From assembly GCF_041435015.1 (NCBI RefSeq), contig NZ_CP107989.1, positions 7,688,001 to 7,752,000 of the forward strand: 64,000 nucleotides of DNA, read 5' to 3'. Within the stretch, counting starts at the first letter, position 1. Every line of letters starts with the position of its first letter. The DNA is from Streptomyces canus. GTDB taxonomy: Bacteria; Actinomycetota; Actinomycetes; Streptomycetales; Streptomycetaceae. Below, in pieces: positions 45,403 to 54,944 of this stretch. The translations under genes and the position numbers were made by a program. Under the pieces are notes generated by a model. That model was given only the letters and a program-made list of their open reading frames with translations. It was not told the DNA's origin and searched no databases.

Positions 45403-46922
45403 GGCCGGCGCCAGCTCCGTCCCTCTCGTGCGAGCATTTCGTCCGCCTCGACCGGGCCCCAGGTACCGGAGGGGTACTGGGCGGGCTTGCCGTGCGTGTC
45501 CCAGTACTCCTCGATCGGGTCGAGGATCTTCCAGGACAGCTCGACCTCCTCCGTGCGGGGGAAGAGGTTGGAGTCGCCGAGCAGGACGTCGAGGATCAGG
45601 CGCTCGTACGCCTCGGGAGAGGACTCCGTGAACGACTCGCCGTAGGCGAAGTCCATGGACACGTCCCGGATCTCCATCGAGGTGCCCGGCACCTTGGAGC
45701 CGAAGCGGACGGTGACGCCCTCGTCGGGCTGGACGCGGATGACGATCGCGTTGGAGCCGAGCTCCTCGGTGGCCGTCGTGTCGAAGGGGGAGTGCGGCGC
45801 GCGCTGGAAGACCACCGCGATCTCGGTGACCCGGCGGCCCAGACGCTTGCCGGTGCGCAGGTAGAACGGGACGCCCGCCCAGCGGCGGTTGTCGATCTCC
45901 ACCTTGATGGCCGCGTACGTGTCGGTCTTGGACCGGGGGTCGATGCCGTCCTCTTCGAGGTAGCCGACCGCCTTCTCGCCGCCCTGCCAGCCCGCCGCGT
46001 ACTGCCCGCGCACGGTGGCGGTGCCCAGGTCGGCGGGGAGCCGGACGGCGCCGAGCACCTTGGTCTTCTCGGCGGCCAGCGCGTCCGCGTCGAAGGAGGC
46101 CGGTTCCTCCATGGCGGTGAGGGCCATGAGCTGGAGCAGGTGGTTCTGGATGACGTCACGGGCGGCGCCGATGCCGTCGTAGTAGCCGGCCCGGCCGCCG
46201 ATGCCGATGTCCTCGGCCATCGTGATCTGCACGTGGTCCACGAAGGACCGGTTCCAGATCGGCTCGAACATCGTGTTGGCGAAGCGCAGCGCCAGGATGT
46301 TCTGGACGGTCTCCTTGCCCAGGTAGTGGTCGATGCGGAAGACCTGGTCCGGGGCGAAGACCTCCTCGACGGTCGCGTTGAGCTCCTCGGCCGACTTGAG
46401 GTCGTGGCCGAAGGGCTTCTCGATGACCGCGCGCCGCCAGGAGCCGCTCGACTGGTCGGCCAGCCGGTGCTTCTTCAGCTGCTGGATGACCACGGGGAAG
46501 GCCGACGGCGGCACGGACAGGTAGAAGGCGAAGTTGCCGCCGGTGCCCTGCGCCTTGTCGAGTTCGTCGATGGTGTCGCGCAGCCGTTCGAACGAGTCGT
46601 CGTCGTCGAAAGTGCCCTGGACGAAGCGCATCCCCTGGATGAGCTGCTGCCAGACCTCCTCGCGGAACGGCGTCCGGGCGTGCTCCTTGACGGCGTCGTG
46701 GACGACTTCCGCGAAGTCCTCGTTCTCCCAGTCCCGCCGGGCGAAGCCGACCAGCGAGAAGCCCGGTGGCAGCAGACCCCGGTTCGCGAGGTCGTACACG
46801 GCGGGCATGAGCTTCTTTCGTGACAAATCGCCCGTGACGCCGAAGATGACCAGGCCCGACGGCCCCGCGATACGCGGGAGCCGTCGGTCGGCGGGGTCAC
46901 GCAGCGGGTTGCTGCTCGACAA
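45399..46922 (-). CDS. zwf: glucose-6-phosphate dehydrogenase
   Basis: 507 residues from a TTG start preceded by GGAGGG (which lies in the last codons of tal). Motifs: the NADP loop LVIFGVTGDLSRKKLMPAVY, the active-site RIDHYLGKETVQN (with the catalytic His further on), the substrate lysine in RAVIEKPFGHDLKSAEELN and RWAGVPFYLRTGKRLGRR. It oxidises glucose-6-phosphate and supplies NADPH. An ATG-start reading further upstream would invade tal and is less likely. Confidence 0.96.
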   Translation of the reverse strand: MSSSNPLRDPADRRLPRIAGPSGLVIFGVTGDLSRKKLMPAVYDLANRGLLPPGFSLVGFARRDWENEDFAEVVHDAVKEHARTPFREEVWQQLIQGMRFVQGTFDDDDSFERLRDTIDELDKAQGTGGNFAFYLSVPPSAFPVVIQQLKKHRLADQSSGSWRRAVIEKPFGHDLKSAEELNATVEEVFAPDQVFRIDHYLGKETVQNILALRFANTMFEPIWNRSFVDHVQITMAEDIGIGGRAGYYDGIGAARDVIQNHLLQLMALTAMEEPASFDADALAAEKTKVLGAVRLPADLGTATVRGQYAAGWQGGEKAVGYLEEDGIDPRSKTDTYAAIKVEIDNRRWAGVPFYLRTGKRLGRRVTEIAVVFQRAPHSPFDTTATEELGSNAIVIRVQPDEGVTVRFGSKVPGTSMEIRDVSMDFAYGESFTESSPEAYERLILDVLLGDSNLFPRTEEVELSWKILDPIEEYWDTHGKPAQYPSGTWGPVEADEMLAREGRSWRRP

Positions 46923-46926
46923 GAGT

Positions 46927-48045
46927 TCAGCCCTCCGATGGGGCGAGGCGCTGAAGCTCCGCCTCGGTCGACTTGAGCAGGTCGTTCCAGGACGCCTCGA
47001 ACTTCTCGACGCCCTCGTCCTCCAGGAGCTGCACCACCTCGTCGTACGAGATCCCGAGCTTCTCGACGGCGTCGAGTTCCGCACGGGCCTGCTCGTACGT
47101 ACCGGCGACCGCGTTGCCGCGGATCTGGCCGTGGTCCTCGGTGGCGAACAGGGTCGCCTCCGGCATGGTGTTCACCGTGTTCGGCGCCACCAGCTCGTCG
47201 ACGTACAGGGTGTCCTTGTAGGCCTTGTCCTTGACGCCGGTCGAGGCCCACAGCGGACGCTGCTTGTTCGCGCCGGCGTTCTCCAGCTTCGACCAGCGCT
47301 CGCCCGAGAAGACCTCCTCGTACGCCTGGTAGGCGAGGCGCGCGTTGGCGACGCCGGCTTTGCCGCGGGCGGCCTTGGCCTCGTCGGTGCCGAGCGCGTC
47401 GATGCGCTTGTCGATCTCGGTGTCCACACGGGACACGAAGAAGGACGCCACGGAGTGGATCTTCGACAGGTCGAGACCCCGCTCCTTGGCCTTCTCCAGG
47501 CCGGCCAGGAAGGCCTCCATGACCTCGCGGTAGCGCTCCAGCGAGAAGATCAGCGTGACGTTGACGCTGATCCCGAGGCCGATGACGTCGGTGATCGCCG
47601 GGATGCCCGCACGGGTGGCCGGGATCTTGATGAGGGTGTTGGGGCGGTCGACGAGCCAGGCGAGCTGCTTGGCCTCGGCGACGGTCGCCTTCTCGTTGTG
47701 CGCCAGGCGCGGGTCGACCTCGATCGACACGCGACCGTCCTGGCCGCCCGTGGCGTCGAAGACCGGGCGCAGGATGTCGGCCGCGTCCCGGACGTCCGCC
47801 GTGGTGATCATGCGGATGGCCTCTTCGACCGTGACCTTGCGGGCGGCGAGGTCGGACAGCTGCTGGTCGTAGCCGTCGCCCTCGGAGATCGCCTTCTGGA
47901 AGATCGACGGGTTGGTGGTGACGCCCACGACGTGCTGCTGGTCGATCAGCTCGGCGAGGTTGCCGGACGTGATCCGCTTGCGCGACAGGTCGTCCAGCCA
48001 GATCGCCACGCCTTCCTCGGAGAGGCGCTTGAGTGCGTCTGTCAT
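46927..48045 (-). CDS. tal: transaldolase
   Basis: 372 residues, the longer actinobacterial (class 2) transaldolase. The N-terminus [20 protein letters not shown], the phosphate/active-site stretch [15 protein letters not shown], and the Schiff-base lysine in [17 protein letters not shown] are clear, followed by [20 protein letters not shown] and [18 protein letters not shown]. It transfers dihydroxyacetone units in the non-oxidative pentose-phosphate pathway. 33 bp after tkt and 4 bp before zwf. Confidence 0.96.
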   Translation of the reverse strand: MTDALKRLSEEGVAIWLDDLSRKRITSGNLAELIDQQHVVGVTTNPSIFQKAISEGDGYDQQLSDLAARKVTVEEAIRMITTADVRDAADILRPVFDATGGQDGRVSIEVDPRLAHNEKATVAEAKQLAWLVDRPNTLIKIPATRAGIPAITDVIGLGISVNVTLIFSLERYREVMEAFLAGLEKAKERGLDLSKIHSVASFFVSRVDTEIDKRIDALGTDEAKAARGKAGVANARLAYQAYEEVFSGERWSKLENAGANKQRPLWASTGVKDKAYKDTLYVDELVAPNTVNTMPEATLFATEDHGQIRGNAVAGTYEQARAELDAVEKLGISYDEVVQLLEDEGVEKFEASWNDLLKSTEAELQRLAPSEG

Positions 48046-48078
48046 GGAATTACATCTCCTACGTGTCGTATGTGAGCG

Positions 48079-50166
48079 TCAGCGCTGGGCGGCGGCGAGA
48101 GATTCCCGCGCCTTCGCGGCCACGTTCTCGCCAGTGAAGCCGAACTCCTGGAAGAGCACCTTGCCGTCCGCGGAAGCACCGAAGTGCTCCAGGGAAACGA
48201 TGCGACCGGCGTCCCCGACGTACTTGTGCCAGGTAAGGCCGATACCCGCCTCGACCGCGACACGGGCCCTCACGGCCGGCGGCAGGACGCTGTCCCGGTA
48301 CCCCTGGTCCTGCTCCTCGAACCACTCCACGGACGGCATGGAGACGACGCGCGTCGGCACCCCGTCGGCCTCCAGCTGCTCGCGTGCCTCGACGGCCACG
48401 TGCACCTCGGAACCGGTGGCGATGAGGATGACCTCGGGAGTCCCCGTGGAGGCCTCGAACAGGACGTAACCGCCCTTGACGGCGTCCTCGTTGGGCTCGT
48501 ACGTCGGCACGCCCTGACGGGTCAGCGCCAGGCCGTGCGGGGCACCCTTGCCGAACTCCTTGGTCCAGCGCTTGAGGATCTCGCGCCAGGCGATCGCGGT
48601 CTCGTTGGCGTCGGCCGGGCGGACCACGTTCAGGCCGGGGATCGCGCGCAGTGCGGCGATGTGCTCGACCGGCTGGTGCGTCGGTCCGTCCTCGCCGAGG
48701 CCGATGGAGTCGTGCGTCCACACGTACGTCACCGGCAGGTGCATCAACGCCGAGAGCCGGACGGCGTTGCGCATGTAGTCGGAGAAGACGAGGAACGTAC
48801 CGCCGTAGATACGGGTGTTGCCGTGCAGCGCGATGCCGTTCATCTCCGCGGCCATGGAGTGCTCGCGGATGCCGAAGTGGATCGTGCGGCCGTACGGGTC
48901 CGCCTCCGGCAGCGGGTTGTCCGCCGGGAGGAACGAACTGTTCTTGTCGATCGTGGTGTTGTTCGAGCCCGCGAGGTCGGCGGAGCCGCCCCACAGCTCG
49001 GGGATGACCGCGCCGAGGGCCTGGAGGACCTTGCCGGACGCGGCGCGGGTGGCGACACCCTTGCCGGGCTCGAAGACCGGAATCGAGGACTCCCAGTCCT
49101 TGGGCAGCTCACCCGCGGCGATGCGGTCGAACTCGGCCGCGCGCTCGGAGTTGTTGTTGCGCCACTCCTGGAAGGACTTCTCCCACTCGGCCTTCGCCTG
49201 ACGGCCGCGCTCCAGCGCCTGGCGGGTGTGGTTGATGACCTCGTCGGACACCTCGAAGGACTGCTCCGGGTCGAAGCCCAGCACCCGCTTGGTCGCCGCG
49301 ACCTCGTCGTCGCCGAGCGCCGAGCCGTGCGCGGCCTCGGTGTTCTGGGCGTTCGGGGCGGGCCAGGCGATGATCGAGCGCATCGCGATGAAGGACGGCT
49401 TGTCCGTCACCTTCTTCGCGGCCTCGATCGCGTTGTAGACGGCATGCGGGTCGATGTCGCCGTCCGGCTTCGGGGCGACGCGCTGCACATGCCAGCCGTA
49501 CGCCTCGTAGCGCTTGGCCGTGTCCTCGGAGACGGCCGTCTCGGTGTCGCCCTCGATCGAGATGTGGTTGTCGTCCCACAGAAGGACGAGGTTGCCGAGC
49601 TTCTGGTGGCCGGCCATCGAGGACGCCTCGGCGGAGATGCCCTCCTGGAGGCAGCCGTCACCGGCGATGGCGAAGACGAAGTGGTCGAAGGGGGAGGTGC
49701 CCTCGGGGGCCTCCGGGTCGAACAGACCGCGCTCGTAGCGGGCGGCCATCGCCATGCCGACGGCGTTGGCGACACCCTGGCCGAGCGGACCGGTGGTCGT
49801 CTCGACGCCCTTGGTGTGGCCGTACTCCGGGTGACCCGGGGTCTTCGAACCCCAGGTGCGGAACGCCTTCAGGTCGTCCAGCTCCAGACCGAAACCGGCC
49901 AGGTACAGCTGGGTGTAGAGGGTCAGGGACGAGTGGCCCGCGGACAGCACGAAGCGGTCGCGGCCGACCCAGTCGGGGTCGGCCGGGTCGTGCCGCATCA
50001 CCTTCTGGAAGAGGGTGTAGGCGGCGGGGGCCAGGCTCATCGCCGTACCGGGATGGCCGTTGCCGACCTTCTGTACGGCGTCGGCGGCCAGGACGCGGGC
50101 GGTGTCGACGGCCCGCTGGTCCAACTCGGTCCACTCGAGGTCTGTGGTGGTCGGCTTGGTGCTCAC
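48079..50166 (-). CDS. tkt: transketolase
   Basis: 695 residues; a GTG or ATG start (ATG 50166). The thiamine diphosphate site is FVFAIAGDGCLQEGISAEAS ... VLLWDDNHISIEG (GDG...N). Substrate histidines are in SAGHSSLTLYTQLYLAG and TTGPLGQGVANAVGMA; the PYR domain carries GIREHSMAAEMNGIALHG and VTYVWTHDSIGLGEDGPTHQ, and the C-terminal domain LIATGSEVHVAVEAREQLEA. It transfers two-carbon units in the pentose-phosphate pathway. First gene of the five-gene operon. Confidence 0.97.
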   Translation of the reverse strand: MSTKPTTTDLEWTELDQRAVDTARVLAADAVQKVGNGHPGTAMSLAPAAYTLFQKVMRHDPADPDWVGRDRFVLSAGHSSLTLYTQLYLAGFGLELDDLKAFRTWGSKTPGHPEYGHTKGVETTTGPLGQGVANAVGMAMAARYERGLFDPEAPEGTSPFDHFVFAIAGDGCLQEGISAEASSMAGHQKLGNLVLLWDDNHISIEGDTETAVSEDTAKRYEAYGWHVQRVAPKPDGDIDPHAVYNAIEAAKKVTDKPSFIAMRSIIAWPAPNAQNTEAAHGSALGDDEVAATKRVLGFDPEQSFEVSDEVINHTRQALERGRQAKAEWEKSFQEWRNNNSERAAEFDRIAAGELPKDWESSIPVFEPGKGVATRAASGKVLQALGAVIPELWGGSADLAGSNNTTIDKNSSFLPADNPLPEADPYGRTIHFGIREHSMAAEMNGIALHGNTRIYGGTFLVFSDYMRNAVRLSALMHLPVTYVWTHDSIGLGEDGPTHQPVEHIAALRAIPGLNVVRPADANETAIAWREILKRWTKEFGKGAPHGLALTRQGVPTYEPNEDAVKGGYVLFEASTGTPEVILIATGSEVHVAVEAREQLEADGVPTRVVSMPSVEWFEEQDQGYRDSVLPPAVRARVAVEAGIGLTWHKYVGDAGRIVSLEHFGASADGKVLFQEFGFTGENVAAKARESLAAAQR

Positions 50167-50520
50167 CCTGGGTCAGGGCTCCTCTCCACATGTCACGCAT
50201 GTCGAAATGCCGGGGCACGGGACGCCCGGCCGTTGTCGAGCCTACCCCCGTAAGTACGTGCGTTTTTTCGAGTCATTCCAGACTGCCGGGCCGCGCGGAC
50301 ATCCGCCTCCCGACTGGCCCGTACCGCATTCGGCAACTGAATACGCAGCCGCTCGTAAGAGTGCTCAACCGAGTGCGCCGGAGCTCTTCCGGGGGCGCCC
50401 TCGGACACGACCCGACCCCCGCGAATATCGGGGTATGGGCAACGTCTACAGTGGCGTGGTACGCGCGAGCCTTTACCGGGACTTCACACGGGTGAGGCTT
50501 GCTGGGATGTCTCTGTAGGG
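50167..50520. other. divergent promoter region between tkt and ctaB
   Basis: 354 bases with no supported gene. It contains the tkt -10 (50239-50244, minus strand) and, at its right edge, TAGGGG for ctaB. An A/T-richer patch (ACGTGCGTTTTTTCGAG, about 50257-50273) is the only low-GC stretch. I see no riboswitch-like structure. Confidence 0.45.
50239..50244 (-). promoter_or_regulatory. -10 element (TAGGCT) of the tkt operon promoter
   Basis: TAGGCT on the minus strand, 73 bases before the tkt start. It matches the Streptomyces -10 consensus. The -35 is not obvious. Confidence 0.5.
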
Positions 50521-51474
50521 GTGTGCGTGACGGCCGTCGAATCCCGTCCAGCGGGTGTGCTCGGTGCGAGCCAGAGCCCGGTTCACCGGCCGTTCGGGGC
50601 CCGTGTCAAGGCGTTCGTGGCGCTGACCAAGCCTCGGATCATCGAGCTGCTGCTCATCACCACCGTTCCGGTGATGTTCCTGGCGCAGCAGGGTGTGCCG
50701 GACCTGAAGCTGGTCCTGCTCACCTGTGTCGGCGGCTACCTCTCGGCCGGCGGCGCCAACGCGCTCAACATGTACATCGACCGCGACATCGACGCGCTCA
50801 TGGACCGCACCTCGCAGCGTCCACTGGTGACCGGCATGGTGTCGCCGCGCGAGTGTCTGGCCTTCGGCATCACGCTGGCGGTCGTCTCGACGCTGCTGTT
50901 CGGACTCGCCGTCAACTGGCTGAGCGCCTGGCTCTCCCTCGGCGCGCTCCTCTTCTACGTCGTCGTCTACACGATGATCCTCAAACGCCGTACCTCGCAG
51001 AACATCGTGTGGGGCGGCATCGCCGGCTGCCTCCCGGTCCTCATCGGCTGGTCGTCCGTCACGAACTCCATGTCGTGGGCGCCGATCATCCTCTTCCTGG
51101 TCATGTTCTTCTGGACGCCTCCGCACTACTGGCCGCTGTCGATGAAGGTGCGCGAGGACTACGCGCGCGTGGGCGTGCCGATGCTGCCGGTGGTCGCCTC
51201 CAACAAGGTGGTCGCCCGCCAGATCGTCATCTACAGCTGGGTGATGGTCGCGGTCTCGCTGCTGCTGACGCCGCTCGGCTACACCGGCTGGTTCTACACG
51301 GCGGTCGCGCTGCTCGCGGGCGGCTTCTGGCTGTGGGAGGCGCACGGGCTGCAGAACCGCGCCAAGGCCGAGGTGACGGGCGCGAAGCTCAAGGAGATGC
51401 GGCTGTTCCACTGGTCGATCACCTATGTGTCGCTCCTCTTCCTCGCGGTGGCGGTCGACCCCTTCCTGAGGTAA
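50521..51474 (+). CDS. ctaB: protoheme IX farnesyltransferase (haem O synthase)
   Basis: 317 residues with about nine transmembrane helices. The UbiA-family prenyltransferase motifs are present: [19 protein letters not shown], the first Asp-rich motif [40 protein letters not shown] and the second, [20 protein letters not shown]. It farnesylates haem B on the way to haem A for cytochrome aa3. The GTG at 50521 is used here; the GTG at 50527 would fit a leaderless message because TAGGGG (50516-50521) is just upstream. The haem A synthase ctaA lies 3 kb away. Divergent from tkt. Confidence 0.95.
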   Translation: MCVTAVESRPAGVLGASQSPVHRPFGARVKAFVALTKPRIIELLLITTVPVMFLAQQGVPDLKLVLLTCVGGYLSAGGANALNMYIDRDIDALMDRTSQRPLVTGMVSPRECLAFGITLAVVSTLLFGLAVNWLSAWLSLGALLFYVVVYTMILKRRTSQNIVWGGIAGCLPVLIGWSSVTNSMSWAPIILFLVMFFWTPPHYWPLSMKVREDYARVGVPMLPVVASNKVVARQIVIYSWVMVAVSLLLTPLGYTGWFYTAVALLAGGFWLWEAHGLQNRAKAEVTGAKLKEMRLFHWSITYVSLLFLAVAVDPFLR

Positions 51475-51505
51475 GGGTCACGTCGCCGTTCCCTCTACCC
51501 GTCGG

Positions 51506-51511
51506 TAGCAT
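51506..51511 (+). promoter_or_regulatory. -10 element (TAGCAT) of a leaderless promoter
   Basis: TAGCAT then seven bases then ATG 51519; no Shine-Dalgarno sequence. Confidence 0.5.
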
Positions 51512-51518
51512 CCTGGTC

Positions 51519-51851
51519 ATGGCAGACACGCAGCAGGTTGACGCGAAGGCCGCGCGCAAGGTCGCCCGGCTCGCCAAGCAGATCAGCGCCTTCTCCAAGG
51601 AGCACGGCGGCGCCGAGGGCCAACTGGCCTACATCGGTGAGCGCGGCACCCGGATCGTCCTCGTCGGCGAGGACGGCGGCTGGGGCGACCTGGTGGCCCC
51701 CTCGTACGAGATCGCCGAGAAGGCCGTCGAGAAGTCCGGCATCACGGTTCACGAGGAGTTCGACGGCGAGTTCGCCGCGAAGGTGAGGACGGGGCCGTAC
51801 GAGTGGACCCGGATGGCGGGCATCCAGGTCGGCGGCCCGAGCAACGGCTGA
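51519..51851 (+). CDS. small conserved hypothetical protein, 110 aa
   Basis: Starts MADTQQVDAKAARKVARLAK, then FSKEHGGAEGQLAYIGERGT, VLVGEDGGWGDLVAPSYEIA, FDGEFAAKVRTGPYEWTRMA. The Lys/Arg-rich N-terminal helix followed by a compact alpha/beta region with conserved-looking Gly and Trp is a familiar actinobacterial small protein, but I know no function for it. Soluble, no cysteines. It is 44 bp after ctaB on the same strand, yet has its own leaderless-type promoter. Confidence 0.82.
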   Translation: MADTQQVDAKAARKVARLAKQISAFSKEHGGAEGQLAYIGERGTRIVLVGEDGGWGDLVAPSYEIAEKAVEKSGITVHEEFDGEFAAKVRTGPYEWTRMAGIQVGGPSNG

Positions 51852-51859
51852 TCAGACGC

Positions 51860-51879
51860 GCCCCGAAGGCGCGCGGGGC
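51860..51879 (+). terminator. weak terminator-like hairpin
   Basis: GCCCCG / CGGGGC with an 8-base GC-rich loop followed by TTT, nine bases after the stop codon of the small hypothetical gene. Confidence 0.4.
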
Positions 51880-52048
51880 TTTGTCGACGTGCGGCTCCGC
51901 CGCGTGGGTGCGATCAGCCACGACGGGCCCGCCGTCGCGCGAAGGGCGGTGCCGTCCCTCACGGCGGGCGAAACGGCTCAGCCCGCGGAGCGCTTCGCAC
52001 GGGGTGTGTGACACCAACACCTGATGCCCCGTTCACCCGTTAGGACCT

Positions 52049-53191
52049 GTGAGCAGCGACACGGTCCAGCAACGGGGAGCCCGGATGATCGAAACGCCGT
52101 CCCTCGTGGACCAGTACTGCCACGGCGTACTGAGGACGGAGCTGGGTCTCGGCACCTTCGAGACCCAGCTGGCCCGCACCGAGGGCCCGCCCGCCCCGGG
52201 GACCACGCTGTTCGACACCCAGACGGGTTTCGCCGTACGACGATGGTGCCCGCCCCTGCTCGGCCTGGAACCGCACTGTCCGCCCGCCCGCTATCTGGCC
52301 CGGCGCCGCGAGCTGGGCGTACTGGAAGCGGGCCGCAGGCTGCTGCGCGGCAGTGGAATCACGACGTATCTGGTCGACACGGGACTGCCTGGCGACCTCA
52401 CCGGCCCCGCCGAGCTGGCCTCCGCCGCGGACGCCGAGGCCCGCGAGATCGTGCGCCTGGAGCTCCTCGCCGAACAGGTCGCCGACACCTCCGGCACCGT
52501 CGAGTCCTTCCTCGCCAACCTCGCCGAGTCGGTGCACGGAGCCGCCGCGAGCGCGGTCGCCTTCACGTCGGTGGCGGGGGTACGGCACGGCCTGGCACTC
52601 GCGCCCGAGCCACCCGGGCCGGGAGAGGTGCGGGGCGCGGCGGGCCGATGGCTGGCGGGCCGCCGGGTGGGCGGCGAACTGTCCGACCCCGTTCTGCTAC
52701 GACACCTGCTGTGGATCGCGGCCGCCTCGGGCCTGCCCCTCCAGCTGCACGCCGGGCTCGGCGAACCGGGTCTGCGCATCGACCGCACCGACCCGGTGCT
52801 GCTCACCGACTTCGTCCGGGCCACCGCGGGCCTCGGCACCGACCTCGTCCTTCTGCACAGCTACCCCTACCACCGGCACGCCGCCCATCTCGCCGGCGTC
52901 TTCCCCCACGTCTACGCCGACTCCGGAGCCGCCCTCGTCCGCACCGGCGCCCGCGCGGCTACCGTCCTCGCGGAGATCCTGGAACTGGCCCCCTTCGGCA
53001 AGATCGTCTTTTCCAGCGGGGCCCACAGCCTGCCCGAACTGCATGTCGTGGGCGCCCACCTGTTTCGCGAGGCGCTGGCCCGGGTCCTGGGCGGCTGGGT
53101 CACGGAGGGGGCCTGGTCACTGGCGGACGCGCAGCGGGTGGCCGGCCTGATCGCGGCGGGGAACGCGCGCAGGGTGTACGGACTGGAGTGA
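52049..53191 (+). CDS. amidohydrolase-family protein
   Basis: 380 residues from a GTG. It begins with the metal-site motif LVDQYCHGVLRTELGL (the usual HxH is reduced to a single His, HG), followed by LLWIAAASGLPLQLHAGLGE with a conserved His, LVLLHSYPYHRHAAHLAGVF with another, and FPHVYADSG with the Asp plus FSSGAHSLPELHV. This resembles the amidohydrolase_2 domain found at the start of FluG-type glutamine synthetases. The weakened first metal motif makes the catalytic activity uncertain. The neighbour downstream, 18 bp away, is probably cotranscribed. Confidence 0.75.
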   Translation: MSSDTVQQRGARMIETPSLVDQYCHGVLRTELGLGTFETQLARTEGPPAPGTTLFDTQTGFAVRRWCPPLLGLEPHCPPARYLARRRELGVLEAGRRLLRGSGITTYLVDTGLPGDLTGPAELASAADAEAREIVRLELLAEQVADTSGTVESFLANLAESVHGAAASAVAFTSVAGVRHGLALAPEPPGPGEVRGAAGRWLAGRRVGGELSDPVLLRHLLWIAAASGLPLQLHAGLGEPGLRIDRTDPVLLTDFVRATAGLGTDLVLLHSYPYHRHAAHLAGVFPHVYADSGAALVRTGARAATVLAEILELAPFGKIVFSSGAHSLPELHVVGAHLFREALARVLGGWVTEGAWSLADAQRVAGLIAAGNARRVYGLE

Positions 53192-53209
53192 GCTGTACAG
53201 GATGGGTGC

Positions 53210-53929
53210 ATGCAGACAGAGGTGTTACTGGACCGCTTCCTGACCGGGCTCGCCCCGCTCGCCCCCGTCGCCGTCTGGGCCCACGGCTCCCTCGCGGGCG
53301 GTGACTACCAGGAGGGCCGCAGCGACCTGGACCTGATCGCCGTACTGCCCTCGCTGACACCCCGCACGGTCTGGCGGCTGGCGAAGGCGCACGCCCGGCT
53401 GCGGGCCGAGCCGCTGTCCGGGCAGCTGCACTGCACCTATCTGACGCCTTCGGCCGATCCGGGCCGCCGCCACCTCACCTGGGCGCACGAGGAGCTGTTC
53501 AAGCGGCCGGTCACCCAGGTGACCCTGCGCGAACTGCACAGCTTCGGACGGGTGCTGCTGGGGAAACCGCCCGCCGAACTGCTGCCGCCGGTATCGGACC
53601 GCGAGCTCGCCGACTTCATCGTCCGTGACCAGCGCGACTTCTGGCGCCCGGCCCTCGACAACGCCCCGCTGTGGACCCGGGACGTGTGGGTCGACGGGGG
53701 GCTGCTGACCTTCGCCCGCGCGAGCGTCACGCTGGGGGAGGGGCGACTGATCAGCAAGCGCGAGGCGCTGGAACTGCTGCCGGGGCTCGGGGCGCCGGTG
53801 GAGGTCGTCGAGGACATCCGGAGGCGCCGCTACGGCGAGCCCGGCGAACCCGCCGTCGAGAACAGGGCGGCGCTGACCCGCGGCTACCTGGGCCCGGCGA
53901 TCGACGAACTGGTGGCGGCGTACGACTGA
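53210..53929 (+). CDS. nucleotidyltransferase-domain protein (aminoglycoside adenylyltransferase-like)
   Basis: 239 residues. The N-terminal Pol beta-type nucleotidyltransferase signature is plain: WAHGSLAGGDYQEGRSDLDL, with the GS and the two metal-binding Asp of DLDL. The C-terminal part (FIVRDQRDFWRPALDNAPLW, LLTFARASVTLGEGRLISKR) is a helical domain like that of AadA/ANT(3'') adenylyltransferases. It may modify an antibiotic or a house-keeping substrate; resistance is not proven. The last 46 bases overlap tail-to-tail with ctaA. Confidence 0.8.
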   Translation: MQTEVLLDRFLTGLAPLAPVAVWAHGSLAGGDYQEGRSDLDLIAVLPSLTPRTVWRLAKAHARLRAEPLSGQLHCTYLTPSADPGRRHLTWAHEELFKRPVTQVTLRELHSFGRVLLGKPPAELLPPVSDRELADFIVRDQRDFWRPALDNAPLWTRDVWVDGGLLTFARASVTLGEGRLISKREALELLPGLGAPVEVVEDIRRRRYGEPGEPAVENRAALTRGYLGPAIDELVAAYD

Positions 53930-54906
53930 GCCGGGACCTCGGCCGGCTCACCCTCGGACCGCTCCCGCAGGGCCAGTAGGACACGCAGGACCGCGATCCA
54001 CACCAGGGCCGAGCCGAGCATGTGCAGGCCGACCAGGAACTCGGGCAGGTCGGTGAAGTACTGGACGTAGCCGATGACGCCCTGGGAGAGGAGGACCAGG
54101 AAGAGCTCGCGGGTGCGGTGCAGGGGGCCCTTGGGGGCGTCGACCGCCTTGAGGATGAACCACAGGGCGAAGGTCAGCGACACCACGATCCAGGCCAGGA
54201 CCGCGTGCACCTTGCTCACCGTCTCCCAGTCCAGCGGCATCCGCTCGACCTCGCTGGAGTCACCGGCGTGCGGTCCGGCGCCGGTCACGACGGTGCCGAC
54301 GAGGATCAGCAGGGCGGCGGCCGCGACCAGGAACCACACCAGCTGCTGCACCGGCTTGCCGACCAGCGGACGGGGTGCCGTGTCGCCCTCGCGGGTGCGC
54401 TGCCACATCACCGCGGCGACCGTGATCAGGGCCGTCGTCGCCACGAAGTGGGCCGCGACCGTGTACGGGTTCAAGCCCACGAGGACGACGATGCCGCCGA
54501 GGATCGCGTTGCTCATCACGATCCAGAACTGCGCCCAGCCCAGCCGGGTCAGGCTGCGCCGGTACGGCTTCTCGGAGCGCGCGGCGATGATCGCCCATCC
54601 GACGGCGGCACACAGCACGTAGGTGAGCATCCGGTTGCCGAACTCGATGGCACCGTGGAAGCCCATCGCGCTGGTCGCGGTCAGCGAGTCGTCCGTGCAC
54701 TTGGGCCAGGTCGGGCACCCGAGACCCGACCCGGTCAGCCGCACCGCCCCGCCGGTGACCACGATGACCACCGCCATGACGAGCGCGGCGAGGGCCGCCC
54801 GCTGAACCGTCCGGGAAGTCGGGGTCCAGCGTGCGGCGATGAAGGCGAGCGGGTTGCGGACGGCCGCTACGGCGTCGGCGCGGGTCAGGTTCGGCACGCG
54901 TTCCAT
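53884..54906 (-). CDS. ctaA: haem A synthase (CtaA/Cox15)
   Basis: 340 residues, eight transmembrane helices in two homologous halves. The first half shows VVTGGAVRLTGSGLGCPTWP with the loop Cys pair region (GCPTWPKC) and HGAIEFGNRMLTYVLCAAVG; the second, VVTGAGPHAGDSSEVERMPL and SKVHAVLAWIVVSLTFALWF with paired His ligands. It oxidises haem O to haem A, the step after CtaB. ATG 54906 is chosen; the frame extends upstream without a plausible start. It overlaps the 3' end of the nucleotidyltransferase gene on the other strand by 46 bases. Confidence 0.94.
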   Translation of the reverse strand: MERVPNLTRADAVAAVRNPLAFIAARWTPTSRTVQRAALAALVMAVVIVVTGGAVRLTGSGLGCPTWPKCTDDSLTATSAMGFHGAIEFGNRMLTYVLCAAVGWAIIAARSEKPYRRSLTRLGWAQFWIVMSNAILGGIVVLVGLNPYTVAAHFVATTALITVAAVMWQRTREGDTAPRPLVGKPVQQLVWFLVAAAALLILVGTVVTGAGPHAGDSSEVERMPLDWETVSKVHAVLAWIVVSLTFALWFILKAVDAPKGPLHRTRELFLVLLSQGVIGYVQYFTDLPEFLVGLHMLGSALVWIAVLRVLLALRERSEGEPAEVPAQSYAATSSSIAGPR

Positions 54907-54944
54907 CGTAGGGGGCCGCTTGTGCACGCGTTCACGAGGGCCCC

